From assembly GCA_934643455.1 (NCBI GenBank), contig CAKUBV010000006.1:35932-99931 (forward strand): DNA of 64,000 nt, given 5' to 3'. The notes beneath the pieces were generated by a model. The model saw nothing but the letters and a program-made list of their open reading frames with translations, ran no database searches and had not been told where the DNA came from. The stretch's first letter is position 1, and each line of letters opens with the position of its first letter. Below, one piece after another: positions 8,405-17,102 of the stretch. The position numbers were made by a program, and so were the translations under genes. The DNA is from Candidatus Proelusimicrobium excrementi. Lineage in GTDB: Bacteria > Elusimicrobiota > Elusimicrobia > Elusimicrobiales > Elusimicrobiaceae.

Positions 8405-8551
8405 ATGAAAGCGATAATTAAGTTTTTTCAGAACCAATGGGAACAATCTTCTTTACTAGGTAAAGCAACAATGTTCACAATGCTTTCCCTTATTCCTTTT
8501 GCTTTCCTTGTTTTGATTGTTTTAATTTATCCTGATGAATTTTTAAAATAA
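8405..8551 (+). CDS. Small membrane protein (48 aa)
   Basis: MKAIIKFFQNQWEQSS is followed by one strongly hydrophobic segment (about residues 24-42) and an acidic end. No ribosome binding site, but TAAAAT at 8393-8398 would start a transcript exactly at the ATG (8405), the same leaderless geometry as the genes at 5995 and 61637. Unknown function. Confidence 0.45.
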   Translation: MKAIIKFFQNQWEQSSLLGKATMFTMLSLIPFAFLVLIVLIYPDEFLK

Positions 8552-8701
8552 CATATTGCTTTTATTTCTTCTTTACACTCAATATTTTCCCCCCTAAACC
8601 ATTTAAACTGCTAAAGGGAGCTTACGCCTATCCGGCACGAAAAAACGCAATATATTGGGCAATTTACCAATAAGGCCCAGGTAAAATGCTAGAATTGAAA
8701 C

Positions 8702-9358
8702 ATGAAGACAAATAAGCACGGCGAAATCGTTTTTTATTACTCCCCGTTGATACGTTTAAAATATATCTTGTGCGGGGCTATCGCCGCATTTGTGCCGGTA
8801 TTGATTATTTATCTCTCCTTAAAAGGCAGTATTCAAAATTTACATAATATATATGCGTTTTTGTATGCGTTCCCCTTATTATTATGTATGGAATACGCCG
8901 GATGCCTGTTTATTAAGCGCGGCATAAGCGGAGCTCACGTAAAATTTGGCGGCGATTATATACAAATAAATTCCGCACGCTATTTTCACCACGAAATAGA
9001 GGGTTTCTGCCTGCTTAAAAAGGAAATTTGGGGTATGGTGGTATATAAAGAATCTTTCCGCAGGCAGCCTCTGACGGAACGTTTGGCCCATAAATACGGG
9101 CTTATCGCATCCGCCGCCGCGCTTACATTATTACTTTTATCCGCATTTCTCTCACCTTCGTGGCAGTCAAACTATATAAAACTGATTTGGTTCGCATTGG
9201 CGGATATTATGTTAATACGCAGCGCAATAACGCAGTGGTATAATTATACGGTGTACTTAATAGACGTCGGCGAGAAAGAAAAGCTTTCCCTGTCGGCGCA
9301 AATAGCGGATTTTTGCCGCCATTACGAGCTTATACTCACAGAAAACTTTGAAGACTAA
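8702..9358 (+). CDS. Polytopic membrane protein, unknown family (218 aa)
   Basis: Four predicted membrane segments in two pairs (about residues 20-42, 50-70, 130-150 and 158-176), with a loop of about 55 residues between the pairs and a soluble C-terminal helix. The layout resembles a PH-domain-like or YcxB-type membrane protein but no motif proves it. Upstream TAAAAT/TAGAAT lie 5-19 bases before the ATG with no Shine-Dalgarno. Single gene; the AT-rich gene desert starts just after it. Confidence 0.65.
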   Translation: MKTNKHGEIVFYYSPLIRLKYILCGAIAAFVPVLIIYLSLKGSIQNLHNIYAFLYAFPLLLCMEYAGCLFIKRGISGAHVKFGGDYIQINSARYFHHEIEGFCLLKKEIWGMVVYKESFRRQPLTERLAHKYGLIASAAALTLLLLSAFLSPSWQSNYIKLIWFALADIMLIRSAITQWYNYTVYLIDVGEKEKLSLSAQIADFCRHYELILTENFED

Positions 9359-10922
9359 CCCCTCCAAGCTGCCAATCCCATTTATTTTTATTTTCTTTTT
9401 AATGTTTTTGAGTATTTGTCTTGATACACAAGATTGATACACATAAAATTCTAGAAAATTCCTCTTTAACCAACCGCATTTTGGCATATCAGCTGCACTT
9501 TCTCCTAAAAAGAATATGCTTGGGGTACCGGATTATATTCACTTTCTCAGCTATAATTTATTAATATCCATAATATTCCGCTGCAAAAGTATAAAAACAA
9601 TCTCATCCGCTTACTCAAATATATATAAATATTATAGTTGTAGAATTAAAATAATTCTAAATATTGATAATTGCGCAAATATTTTTATGCTTATTTTACA
9701 TTTTTAGATTTAAATTTATAGAACTATTTTAATTCTATAATATACTTATCACACTATTTACAATTATGGAAATAAAAATAAGCTATAAAAAAACAAAATA
9801 TTAGAATTATTTTAATTCTTGAATGATTAAAAATATATGTTTTTATTTTTTATTTTAGTTATAGATATTATTTAATTCCATAATATACATAGATATATAG
9901 CATTATATCGCTTCCATAACTATAAATTTAAAACTTTTTACAATATTTTCATTATATACTTTAATTATAGATATTTTTTAATACTACAACTTAAAAATTT
10001 TTGTTTATTTATCTGTTATTTATAGAATTAATACAATTCTACAAATGAAATTTAAATAAATGATTATATTTTTATTTAGTTATAGAATTATTATAATTCT
10101 ATAACTAATCAACCACACTTTACAGATATTTTCTTTTTTTACAGCAAAAGTCCTTGCAATATTCCTTTATATAGGCTATATTTCCGCTAAATTTTATAGA
10201 AAAATGCAATATTTTTACCAGTTATAGAATTATTTTAATTCCTAAACCAAGAAAAACACAACAATTTTGTTAAAATATACAGAAATGCCCCGTTTTTATT
10301 AATGTTAAAAAATAAGAATATGAATTTCCCCCTAATATTTTTATTCCCAGCTTTTACTTTAACGAATAGTCTTTAATCCTTTTAAGAAGACCTTATATCG
10401 GTTATTCTATCGCCTAAGTAAAATAGAGCATTATTAGGAAGAATCATTTATCCCTTAAAAGCACCAACTTAATAAAGCATGAACTTAAATTGATTTTATA
10501 CGTATCCAATTCAACTATACCGGCACATTTAACACTAGACAAAATAATTTGATTTAATAACTATAAAACCAAAAAAGCAACAAGGCTTTATCAAAAATGC
10601 AACAAAATAAACTCATAAGCCTAAACTTTATCCGAAACAGAACTTTAAGCAAAAGCAGACTGTTAAAAGATTGTAAATAAAGAATATCCCGGCAAATCAG
10701 CTCTGTTTTTAAGCGTTTTTAGATACTCAGTTCTCCATAATGAATAAAAACCCCGTATAACGCAAATTTGAGCCAAAAAACCTTTTTTTGAGAGTCTTAC
10801 GCCTATATAGCGGCAAAAATCCTTAAAAACAGAAGAAATGCACGCAAAAACACAGTTGCAACAAATTGATTTTTGAAAAAAGCGTTTTATACTTTTAAAG
10901 TAGGGGCGGTTAGTAAAAACAA
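9359..10922. other. AT-rich gene desert
   Basis: About 1.56 kb without a convincing gene. The part to about 10260 is extremely AT-rich and holds an array of short palindromes (listed separately). From about 10640 the composition rises and ends in a rightward terminator at 10923-10953, which may mark the end of an untranslated RNA. The only longer reading frame (87 codons, minus strand, 10663-10926) has no ribosome binding site and an unlikely composition. Confidence 0.6.
9637..10243. repeat. Array of GAATT..AATTC palindromes
   Basis: At least eight imperfect copies of a 24-26-base palindrome with consensus TTATAGAATTATTTTAATTC plus TATAA, at about 9637, 9717, 9800, 9858, 9963, 10020, 10080 and 10220. 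Spacing is irregular (57 to 140 bases), and the best copies (10080, 9717) are almost perfectly symmetric. A protein-binding array (operator, centromere-like or replication site) is possible; nothing nearby names the protein. Confidence 0.7.
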
Positions 10923-10953
10923 CCAATCTCCGGGTTCGGCCCGGAGATTTTTA
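10923..10953 (+). terminator. Rightward terminator without an upstream ORF
   Basis: AATCTCCGGG and CCCGGAGATT pair around TTCGG and are followed by TTTTA. No rightward ORF ends before it. Directly upstream GGTT..AACC forms a second small hairpin. This suggests the 3' end of a non-coding RNA starting somewhere in 10640-10900. Confidence 0.6.
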
Positions 10954-10964
10954 TTGTCTAAAGA

Positions 10965-10997
10965 AAACCCCGGCTTGCTTACAGCAAACCGGGGTGG
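10965..10997 (-). terminator. Terminator of the Cys-rich gene at 11029
   Basis: On the minus strand CCCCGGTTTGC and GCAAGCCGGGG form a long stem followed by TTTTC. It is preceded by AACTAACC, a string found at the same place behind the Cys-rich genes at 59290 and 62977. Confidence 0.8.
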
Positions 10998-11028
10998 TTA
11001 GTTTAGAGGCGGAATTAATCCGCAAATT

Positions 11029-12000
11029 TTATAATTTCGGTATTATCAACTCACCAGGATCAATCGGTTTTAAAGTACCGCCACCTTCGTCGGAGATACA
11101 TGTCCCTCCGTGTAAGGTATATCCGCTGTTGCAGGAAGTATAAGTCTTTGCGGTACAGTGCCACGGAGTGGAGGAAATACCCATGCCGCTGCATTTGGCG
11201 GCAGTACAGGTGTATTTCCCTTTCGTATCAGATCCGCCAGTCGGTTTGTTTACGCAATGATATGAACCTGAGTTTGAGAAGCCATCTCCGCCGATTCTGG
11301 CCAAGCAGGCATTTTCCCCGCAGGCTTTGCAGGAGCTTATTTGCAGCTGCCCCGGATCCGTATATGAACTTTCACAAACCTGATAACCGCCGTGTTCCGG
11401 ATAAGCCGCCGGAGTACAGGCGTAAGTTTTACCCGGGGTTAAACCGCAGTATTCCCCTTCAGGGCTTGCATAACAGTCGTCCCATAAACATCCGGCAAGG
11501 CATTTCCTTTGGCCTACATAAGCCATACCGTTAATAATGGCTTGGCAGGAGCTGACGCTTGAGCCGCTGCAGTTGCATGGCGGATCTGTCGGGGCTCTTC
11601 CGCACTTACACTGATAGCAGGCGGTATTTGCACCGCTGTCCAAAGCGGGATTTCCGTCAGTGGTTCCGCCGGCAAATCCCTCCTCGCCGTAAGTGGCGCA
11701 GGTCTGCCCCGAAATAGATCCCGAATCGGTACTTAAAATGAGATCGACGTTACCGCTGCAATAACTCTTCGGAACTTGGCGGCAGTTCCAAGTCCACGTA
11801 AGATCTTTACAGTCGTCGTCCCATTCGCTCCAAATGCCGCCTTCACAACAAGTTTTGATTGAAGTTTCACAATCCCCTTTAGGCTTATATTGAACTTGCC
11901 CTTTAGTGCAAGGTTCAAGGTTGACGACAGCGATTAAGGGCGCGGCAGAAAGCAAAAATAGCGCGAGAATCGCCAATTTTACACTTATTTTTTTAGACAT
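11029..12000 (-). CDS. Cys-rich secreted protein, paralogue 1
   Basis: 323 aa with a signal peptide (about residues 1-24, SVKLAILALFLLSAAPLIAV). The mature part is crowded with Cys, many in CxC or CC pairs, suggesting extensive disulfides outside the cytoplasm. Near the N-terminus it has C-x-KGQVQYKPKGDC..TCC..WSEWDDDC, also present in the paralogue at 62977 and partly in that at 59290. Family unknown; adhesin-like or surface role is a guess. AAGGAGG precedes the ATG. Promoter and leader are shared with the paralogues and, in part, the pilin. Confidence 0.7.
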   Translation of the reverse strand: MSKKISVKLAILALFLLSAAPLIAVVNLEPCTKGQVQYKPKGDCETSIKTCCEGGIWSEWDDDCKDLTWTWNCRQVPKSYCSGNVDLILSTDSGSISGQTCATYGEEGFAGGTTDGNPALDSGANTACYQCKCGRAPTDPPCNCSGSSVSSCQAIINGMAYVGQRKCLAGCLWDDCYASPEGEYCGLTPGKTYACTPAAYPEHGGYQVCESSYTDPGQLQISSCKACGENACLARIGGDGFSNSGSYHCVNKPTGGSDTKGKYTCTAAKCSGMGISSTPWHCTAKTYTSCNSGYTLHGGTCISDEGGGTLKPIDPGELIIPKL

Positions 12001-12128
12001 TTAAACCAACCTCCTTAGCATTTTAAGCAGGCTGCAACTAACCTTAAGCAAAACAAGCCAATTACAAATTTGCGTGCCTGCAATGTTGGAAAAATTTATC
12101 AAAAAAAAAAACAAGTCAACTGTTTTAT
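12001..12128 (-). promoter_or_regulatory. Promoter and long 5' leader of Cys-rich gene 1
   Basis: The poly-T promoter element (12094-12128) is followed on the minus strand by a leader of about 90 bases in which GCAGGC near its 5' end can pair with GCCTGC near the ribosome binding site. Leaders of the genes at 59290 and 62977 have an equivalent pair with different bases. Confidence 0.5.
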
Positions 12129-12369
12129 GATTTTGTTTTAGGTTTCCGTCTGAACGACAACCATTTAGGCTTACAATTTGCTTTTACCTTTGGCCTGATT
12201 TTAGCCTTTTCTTTAGTTCGGATACCTCACTACGAAAAAACTAAAATCAGGCTCAAATCTAAAAGAAATCAAGCCGGTTAAAGTTATTACAAAAAAGGAA
12301 ACAAACGTAGGTCAGGCTTTGCCTGACGTAAATAAGGAGTTCCTCTGTCAGGTAAAACCTGACCTACAT
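12092..12369. repeat. Duplicated intergenic block, copy 2
   Basis: Near-identical to 1802-2115 over most of its length. It contains the poly-T promoter, the CTGATTTTA/TAAAATCAG segment and the inverted-repeat element at 12307-12367. A fragment of the long-hairpin element (CAGCGTGTGATAATATAA) follows at about 12394-12420. Confidence 0.85.
12307..12367. repeat. GTAGGTCAGG inverted-repeat element, copy 2
   Basis: Same ends and two internal hairpins as the copies at 2051 and 60274; here GTCAGGC and GCCTGAC flank TTT. Confidence 0.8.
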
Positions 12370-12435
12370 TGAATGGGTGTTTGAGTGAACTTTCAGCGTG
12401 TGATAATATAATTGGCGTAATTTTCGGCGCAAGTA

Positions 12436-12474
12436 CAAAAAAAGGGAGAAAAGCTTTTAACTTTTCTCCCTTTA
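12436..12474 (-). terminator. Terminator of the RDD gene pair
   Basis: On the minus strand AAAGGGAGAAAAG and CTTTTCTCCCTTT form a perfect stem followed by a T-run. Confidence 0.85.
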
Positions 12475-12541
12475 AAGCGATACTTCCTGCTGGCAAATTA
12501 ATTTCAGTCTTGCGGAAAAATCCCGTTTATTTTATATTCAA

Positions 12542-13576
12542 TCAGTCCAAGCAGCATAGGCCCGGTTCGGCATACCGAAACTTATCCGAAGCTTCCGCCG
12601 CAAAGTTTAAATCCTCGGAATAAAGACAAATGTCCTTTTTCTCATAGCATTTGGTAATTATATAATACGGAGTTGTTCCGTGGGCTTCGCGTTCGGCGGT
12701 AACATAAGTTTTGCCAAGCTCGATTTTAAACCGGCCGGCGGTGCCGGTTTCTTTAGGGAAGCCTTCTATTTTCTCTTCCAACTGAGCAAAATTCTCGGCG
12801 TAAACACCGCCGTTTTGTTCGGCGTAAACATTTTGGAATTGAGCGATAAGGCTAAGTATAGCGTTAGTATATCTGAAGGTGGCAACCGCCTCATTGCTGC
12901 TTTGATAGTCTGCATTGTTATTGAAAGAAGCGGAAGAGAACTCATCTGCATCGGATGAAGCCGTATAATCCCTGTTCTGTTTGGAGATTTCAGCGCTGTA
13001 AGATAACTCCGAACCGGCTGAAGGCGCATAAGTCTTCATGGCAAAGCCTATTAAAGCCGCGATGGTCAAAAAGATGATTATATAAGGCGCAAGCGTAGCC
13101 AAAATAACCAAACAAATAAACCAAGGTTTGGACGGAGCAAGAGGAACCAAATCTTCTGCAGAGGCGTTTTTGTCAATTACAAGGCAATCGGCCATTTTAT
13201 CATGCAGGGCCTGCTTTCTGACGGTAAATCCGGCCATTACATAGCCTATATTAAGAGTCATGCCTGAAATGATTTTGCCCAAATTGCGGCCCAAAGCTTT
13301 AAAAAATCCGACTCTCCCGCCGTAAAAATCGGTAACCTTTATGCCCAAAGCCATTTTGCCGGGCGTAGCCTGCATAGGCGAACTTTCAAATAAAGGCCAA
13401 TATAGGAAGTATATCACCATAAGGACGCATAAGGCAAGCAAAAGCCTTGCTATATCGGGCTGAGTCCGGCCGGTAAAATCATATCCGACGACTGCCATAA
13501 CGATAACCGTCAGCACGTTAAGCAGAACATTATCAATAATCAGTGCTGCAAACCTTCTCCAAAAACCTGCGTACAT
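12542..13576 (-). CDS. RDD-family membrane protein with pilin-like tail
   Basis: 344 aa from the ATG at 13576, chosen because AAGGAG lies 8 bases upstream. An RDD domain (about 1-150) has membrane helices, the ATPGKMALGIKV motif and the R..HDKMADCLVI end, and is followed by one further membrane helix and a soluble C-terminal part of about 150 residues. That part has AILSLIAQFQNVYAEQNGGV, like the helix-to-head transition of type IV pilins, and ends in a CC pair. The downstream member of a tandem pair with the gene at 13579; the stop-to-start gap is 2 bases. Role unknown. Confidence 0.75.
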   Translation of the reverse strand: MYAGFWRRFAALIIDNVLLNVLTVIVMAVVGYDFTGRTQPDIARLLLALCVLMVIYFLYWPLFESSPMQATPGKMALGIKVTDFYGGRVGFFKALGRNLGKIISGMTLNIGYVMAGFTVRKQALHDKMADCLVIDKNASAEDLVPLAPSKPWFICLVILATLAPYIIIFLTIAALIGFAMKTYAPSAGSELSYSAEISKQNRDYTASSDADEFSSASFNNNADYQSSNEAVATFRYTNAILSLIAQFQNVYAEQNGGVYAENFAQLEEKIEGFPKETGTAGRFKIELGKTYVTAEREAHGTTPYYIITKCYEKKDICLYSEDLNFAAEASDKFRYAEPGLCCLD

Positions 13577-13578
13577 TT

Positions 13579-14481
13579 TTAATTCTCCTTTATGCAGCAC
13601 TCTTGCGGCGCCGCAATTTTTAATTTTTTAAACTGAGTCAGTTCAACGTCCGCACATTCTATATCAGAATCATAGCAGGACGTAAGCGTATACCCCGGCG
13701 ACTGATTATATTTGCCGGATACGCCGAAAGGTAAAAAAGTATAAGTAAAATCGGCATTATTTTTTAAAATAGGCCCGAAATCGGGAAGGGCGGATTCCGC
13801 CTTAAAGTCCAAAAGTTCTTCCATGGAAGAAGCGTAAACGCCTTTTTCGCTCTTGTAATATCCCTGCATTTCCCTTACAGAAGCCATATCCGCCAGAGCT
13901 TTGGAAGCTTCAATGCGGGAACCAAGCATCATAAAGGAAGGGATTAGAATAGCCGCCAAAACGCCCAAAACAAGTAAAAACAAAGGAAGCAAAACAGCCG
14001 CTATGGAAACAATAATCATAAAAAGAGAGGCCTTCGGCAAAGGCTGCAAAAGGGCGGGATCGGCGTTTTTGTCAATTACAAGACAGTCGGCCATTTTATC
14101 ATGCAGAGCTTGACGCCTTACCGTAAAACCGGCCATGACATAGCCGATATAAAACGTAAAATTGGAAACTATTTTGCCTAAATTCCTTCCTAAAGACTGG
14201 GCGAAATTAAGTTTATTGCCGTCCATATCCGTAACCTTTATGCCAAGTGCTTTTTTGCCAGGAGTGGCCTGCCAGGAGGAACATTCAAACAAAGTCCAAT
14301 ACAAAATATTTAATGCGAAAGTAAACAAATAAAATGCAAGGAAATACATATTCCGCATATAATCCGAACCGCCCTTCATAAAAGCGAAAATAAGCCCGAC
14401 AAACGCCAATATGTATATCACAAATACAATAAAAGCGTCTATAAGAAAAGCGAAAAACCTTCTCCAAAAACCTGCGTACAT
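13579..14481 (-). CDS. RDD domain fused to a pilin-like segment
   Basis: 300 aa. The RDD domain (about 1-145, ATPGKKALGIKVTD, HDKMADCLVIDKN) is followed by VLGVLAAILIPSFMML and SKALADMASVREMQGYYKSE, which match the transmembrane and alpha-C parts of type IV pilins but without a prepilin cleavage site. C-terminal Cys include a DSDIEC and ECC. The pilin-like part would be held in the membrane by the RDD domain. Closely related to the next gene downstream, probably a tandem duplication. AGGGGGA precedes the ATG. Confidence 0.8.
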   Translation of the reverse strand: MYAGFWRRFFAFLIDAFIVFVIYILAFVGLIFAFMKGGSDYMRNMYFLAFYLFTFALNILYWTLFECSSWQATPGKKALGIKVTDMDGNKLNFAQSLGRNLGKIVSNFTFYIGYVMAGFTVRRQALHDKMADCLVIDKNADPALLQPLPKASLFMIIVSIAAVLLPLFLLVLGVLAAILIPSFMMLGSRIEASKALADMASVREMQGYYKSEKGVYASSMEELLDFKAESALPDFGPILKNNADFTYTFLPFGVSGKYNQSPGYTLTSCYDSDIECADVELTQFKKLKIAAPQECCIKEN

Positions 14482-15055
14482 AAAATCCCCCTACGGCTAA
14501 TTTATTCTAAGATTATACAATTTTAATCGGATATATATTGCTTCTTTAAATCCCCGATACCCGCCCATTAAAACGGCGTAAATATCACTGTCGGGAATAT
14601 AACGGGAAATAAAACCCAGCGTTTATTTAAAAAACGCCACTGCTTCGTTAAAAAACTTGTACGAGGTTGTCTTACTTTGTTTTTATGCCTTGCCTTGTCA
14701 GTTTTTTCAGCCCAATGCAAGGCATATTATAAGGCTTTGTTTAACCTAAGTCTGCTAGCCGTGAGAACGTAATAGCACGCGGGAAAAGGACCTCAATCTA
14801 CCCAAACATGAAAAATTGCCAGCCATGAGCACGAAACGTAGACCGAGTAAAAACTATGCGAGTATGCAAGCGGCGTGAACTTTAAGATTTATAGAAAATT
14901 TTGATTTTATTACGAACGCGGTATACTAAGTTCGATGGCAACAAAATTGCCGCGGTATCCAAGTGAGTAAAAAATCAAAATTTGCCTAAATATTAAAGTT
15001 TGCTAGCAGAGAAAACCCAACTTAGACCGAGTAAAAGCAGTGCGAGGGTGCAACC
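14482..15055. other. Intergenic repeat region
   Basis: No gene seen. From about 14745 it holds fragments of the tail of the long-hairpin element (GCTAGCCGTGAGAA, TAGACCGAGTAAAA), then the full copy E2. The first 250 bases show only short imperfect palindromes such as GCCTTG..CAAGGC around 14690-14725. Confidence 0.6.
14872..15007 (+). repeat. Long-hairpin element E2
   Basis: Arms GGCGTGAACTTTAAGATTTA and the complement ending TTTGCTAGC; mid-stem AAATTTTGATTTT with AAAATCAAAATTT; tip GGCAA..TTGCC. Followed by the tail TTAGACCGAGTAAAA and then directly by E3. Confidence 0.75.
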
Positions 15056-15184
15056 GGCGTGGTTTGCTGATTTTGGAGCGGATTTCAATTTTTGACGAAG
15101 AAGGTGTACCTAGAGTGGGCGGAGCCCCGCGTACCCGACTGAGGAGAAAATTTAAAGCCGCCCAAAAGCGGCAAAGTGCTAGCC
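15056..15184 (+). repeat. Long-hairpin element E3
   Basis: Tandem to E2. Arms GGCGTGGTTTGCTGATTTTG and the complement ending GTGCTAGCC; tip GGGC..GCCC. The mid-stem is less perfect than in E1, E2 and E4. Confidence 0.7.
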
Positions 15185-15215
15185 GGGATAACGAAATTTA
15201 GCCCAAACAAACCAC

Positions 15216-15250
15216 AAAAAAAGGGGATACCCCTAAGGATATCCCCTTCC
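15216..15250 (-). terminator. Terminator of rpsA
   Basis: On the minus strand GGGGATA and TATCCCC pair around a loop and are followed by TTTTTTT; 13 bases after the rpsA stop. Confidence 0.85.
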
Positions 15251-15262
15251 AAACTCTTAAGC

Positions 15263-16450
15263 TTATTTGCTTTCGGAATCTTCGGAGGTTTCGAAAGAAT
15301 CCTGCAAAAGCTGGCCTAAAGTAGGGCGCGGAGCCTGTTTTAAATACTGGGCGACCACTTTCCTGTTCTGGACTTGGTCAAAGCGTCTTACGGAAAGATT
15401 GACCGTAAAATTGGGCGCGTCTACGCCGATTACAACGGCTTGTATGGCGTCGCCTTCTTTACCGGCGAAATCGGTTCCGAGTTCGTTTTCGGCAATAAAA
15501 CCTTTGGTTTTATTTTTGCCGAGTTCAACTTCCACGCCTTCCGCGGAAACTTTGGTTATTACGCCTTTGACGGTCGTCATATAAGCAAAGCGTTTTTTAA
15601 GCAAATCGGCGGGATTGAGGAAAAGCTGTTTTACGCCGAAGTTCATTACGCCTTTTTCTTCGTCTATGGAGAGCAATTTGGCTTTAATGCGCTGGCCTCT
15701 TCTGTAATTGGCCAAAATGGTTTCGGCGTCTTTCCAAGCTACGTTATCCAAAGTTACAATGCCTTCGATACCGTGGAAGCGCAGGAACAGGCAATCCTTA
15801 CCGACTTTGGAAACCACAACTCTTAAAACGTCGCCGGCTTTGACTTCGCTCAAAACCTGCGTTCTGCGCTGGGCTTCGTCTTCCTGCAAGACTTGCTTTC
15901 TGGAAATTATAAGTTTCTGTTTTTCTTTGGAAAACTCAGCTATTACGGCTTTGATTTTCGCGCCTTTGGGAAGATAGTGTTTATAGGCGGGATGTATTTC
16001 TGAAAGTGAAAGCGGCATAAACCCCTGTACGCCGTTTACGTCCACTTTATAGCCGCCTTTTACGCAGTCGGTGATAACGCCTTTGATTCTTTCTTTGTTT
16101 TCAAAAGCGGTTTTGCAAATGTCCCAGCCCAAAGATTCCAAAGCTTTTTTATGGGATAAAATCGAATGTCTTTCATCCGTGCCTTTGCGCACGAGGATGG
16201 CGGTAATTTCGCTGCCGACGGCGGGGACGGCTCTTCCTTCAAAATCGGACAAAGGAATAAGGCCTTCTTTTTTGTCGCCCGTATCAACAAGCACGTTATC
16301 CTGTGAAATTTGAACTACATTTACATTGACGATTTCCCTTTTGTTTAATTTTTCCTGCATTGCGTCCTGTTCGGCGAACAGCTGGTCCATCGTCATATCT
16401 TCGCCTGAATCGGCCGCTTGAATATTTGTTATTTCTTCTGGGTTGGTCAT
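15263..16450 (-). CDS. rpsA: Ribosomal protein S1-type multi-S1-domain protein
   Basis: 395 aa with a Met/Gln-rich acidic leader (1-40) and about four S1 OB-fold repeats, each with the sequence type VLVDTGDKKEGLIPLSDFEG or GGYKVDVNGVQGFMPLSLSE. It binds mRNA on the 30S subunit. Shorter than the six-domain enterobacterial S1, but a four-domain form is common in other phyla. Last gene of the ftsQ-to-rpsA run; the cmk-rpsA association is widespread. No clear Shine-Dalgarno before the start. Confidence 0.88.
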   Translation of the reverse strand: MTNPEEITNIQAADSGEDMTMDQLFAEQDAMQEKLNKREIVNVNVVQISQDNVLVDTGDKKEGLIPLSDFEGRAVPAVGSEITAILVRKGTDERHSILSHKKALESLGWDICKTAFENKERIKGVITDCVKGGYKVDVNGVQGFMPLSLSEIHPAYKHYLPKGAKIKAVIAEFSKEKQKLIISRKQVLQEDEAQRRTQVLSEVKAGDVLRVVVSKVGKDCLFLRFHGIEGIVTLDNVAWKDAETILANYRRGQRIKAKLLSIDEEKGVMNFGVKQLFLNPADLLKKRFAYMTTVKGVITKVSAEGVEVELGKNKTKGFIAENELGTDFAGKEGDAIQAVVIGVDAPNFTVNLSVRRFDQVQNRKVVAQYLKQAPRPTLGQLLQDSFETSEDSESK

Positions 16451-16499
16451 ATAGCTCTTGACACTTTACGTTCTTGACGTAAAATGTGTTACCTCCGTT

Positions 16500-17102
16500 T
16501 TAATCAAGTTTATTAATTTCTTCCATTACTTTATCTGCAAATTCCTGAAACTGCTCTTTTACTTCTCTTTGCGGATCTTTCTCAACCTTAAAAGGTTTAC
16601 CGAAAGTTACGCTTAAACACCTTGTGAAAGGCAATTTATTCGTATTGGTTATCTTAATCGGCAAAACCGGCGCGCCGCTGTGATAAACCATAAAACCTAT
16701 GCCCGGCTTGGCTCTGCCCGGTTTGCCCGTTTTTGAACGTGTGCCTTCCGGGAAGATAAACAAGCTTTCCCCTTTTTTTACTACTTTAAGGGCCGCTTTA
16801 ATCGCGCCCATGTCGCCGCCGGGCTTTTTTCTGTCCACCGGGATAAACCCGAAGTATTTAAAAAGCCATCCGCAGACCGGCACGGACATAAGTTCCTTTT
16901 TTATGAAGTAAATCGAATCCCTTTTTTTACCGGCGAAGCCGCCCGCGAACGGCGGATCAAAGTTGGACATATGATTGCAAGCCATAATAAGCCCGCCTTC
17001 CTGCGGAATGTTCTCCAATCCGGTAACTTTTACTTTATAAAAGAGCAGAAAGTAACTTCTGAATATAAATTTTATCAAATTAAGAAGAGCTTGTCTTACC
17101 AT
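16500..17102 (-). CDS. plsC: 1-acyl-sn-glycerol-3-phosphate acyltransferase
   Basis: 200 aa. NHMSNFDPP is the catalytic HX4D motif and FPEGTRSKTGKPGR the glycerol-phosphate binding motif. Makes phosphatidic acid at the inner membrane; an N-terminal hydrophobic segment (about 4-22) would tether it. Its ATG overlaps the last codons of cmk. Confidence 0.93.
   Translation of the reverse strand: MVRQALLNLIKFIFRSYFLLFYKVKVTGLENIPQEGGLIMACNHMSNFDPPFAGGFAGKKRDSIYFIKKELMSVPVCGWLFKYFGFIPVDRKKPGGDMGAIKAALKVVKKGESLFIFPEGTRSKTGKPGRAKPGIGFMVYHSGAPVLPIKITNTNKLPFTRCLSVTFGKPFKVEKDPQREVKEQFQEFADKVMEEINKLD

Noticed and set aside
9637..10243. CRISPR array
   Set aside because: Units are palindromic over their whole length, spacing runs from 57 to 140 bases, and no cas gene is in the window.
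10663..10926. 87-codon minus-strand frame in the gene desert
   Set aside because: No ribosome binding site, Cys/Phe-rich unlikely composition, and it overlaps the orphan rightward terminator.
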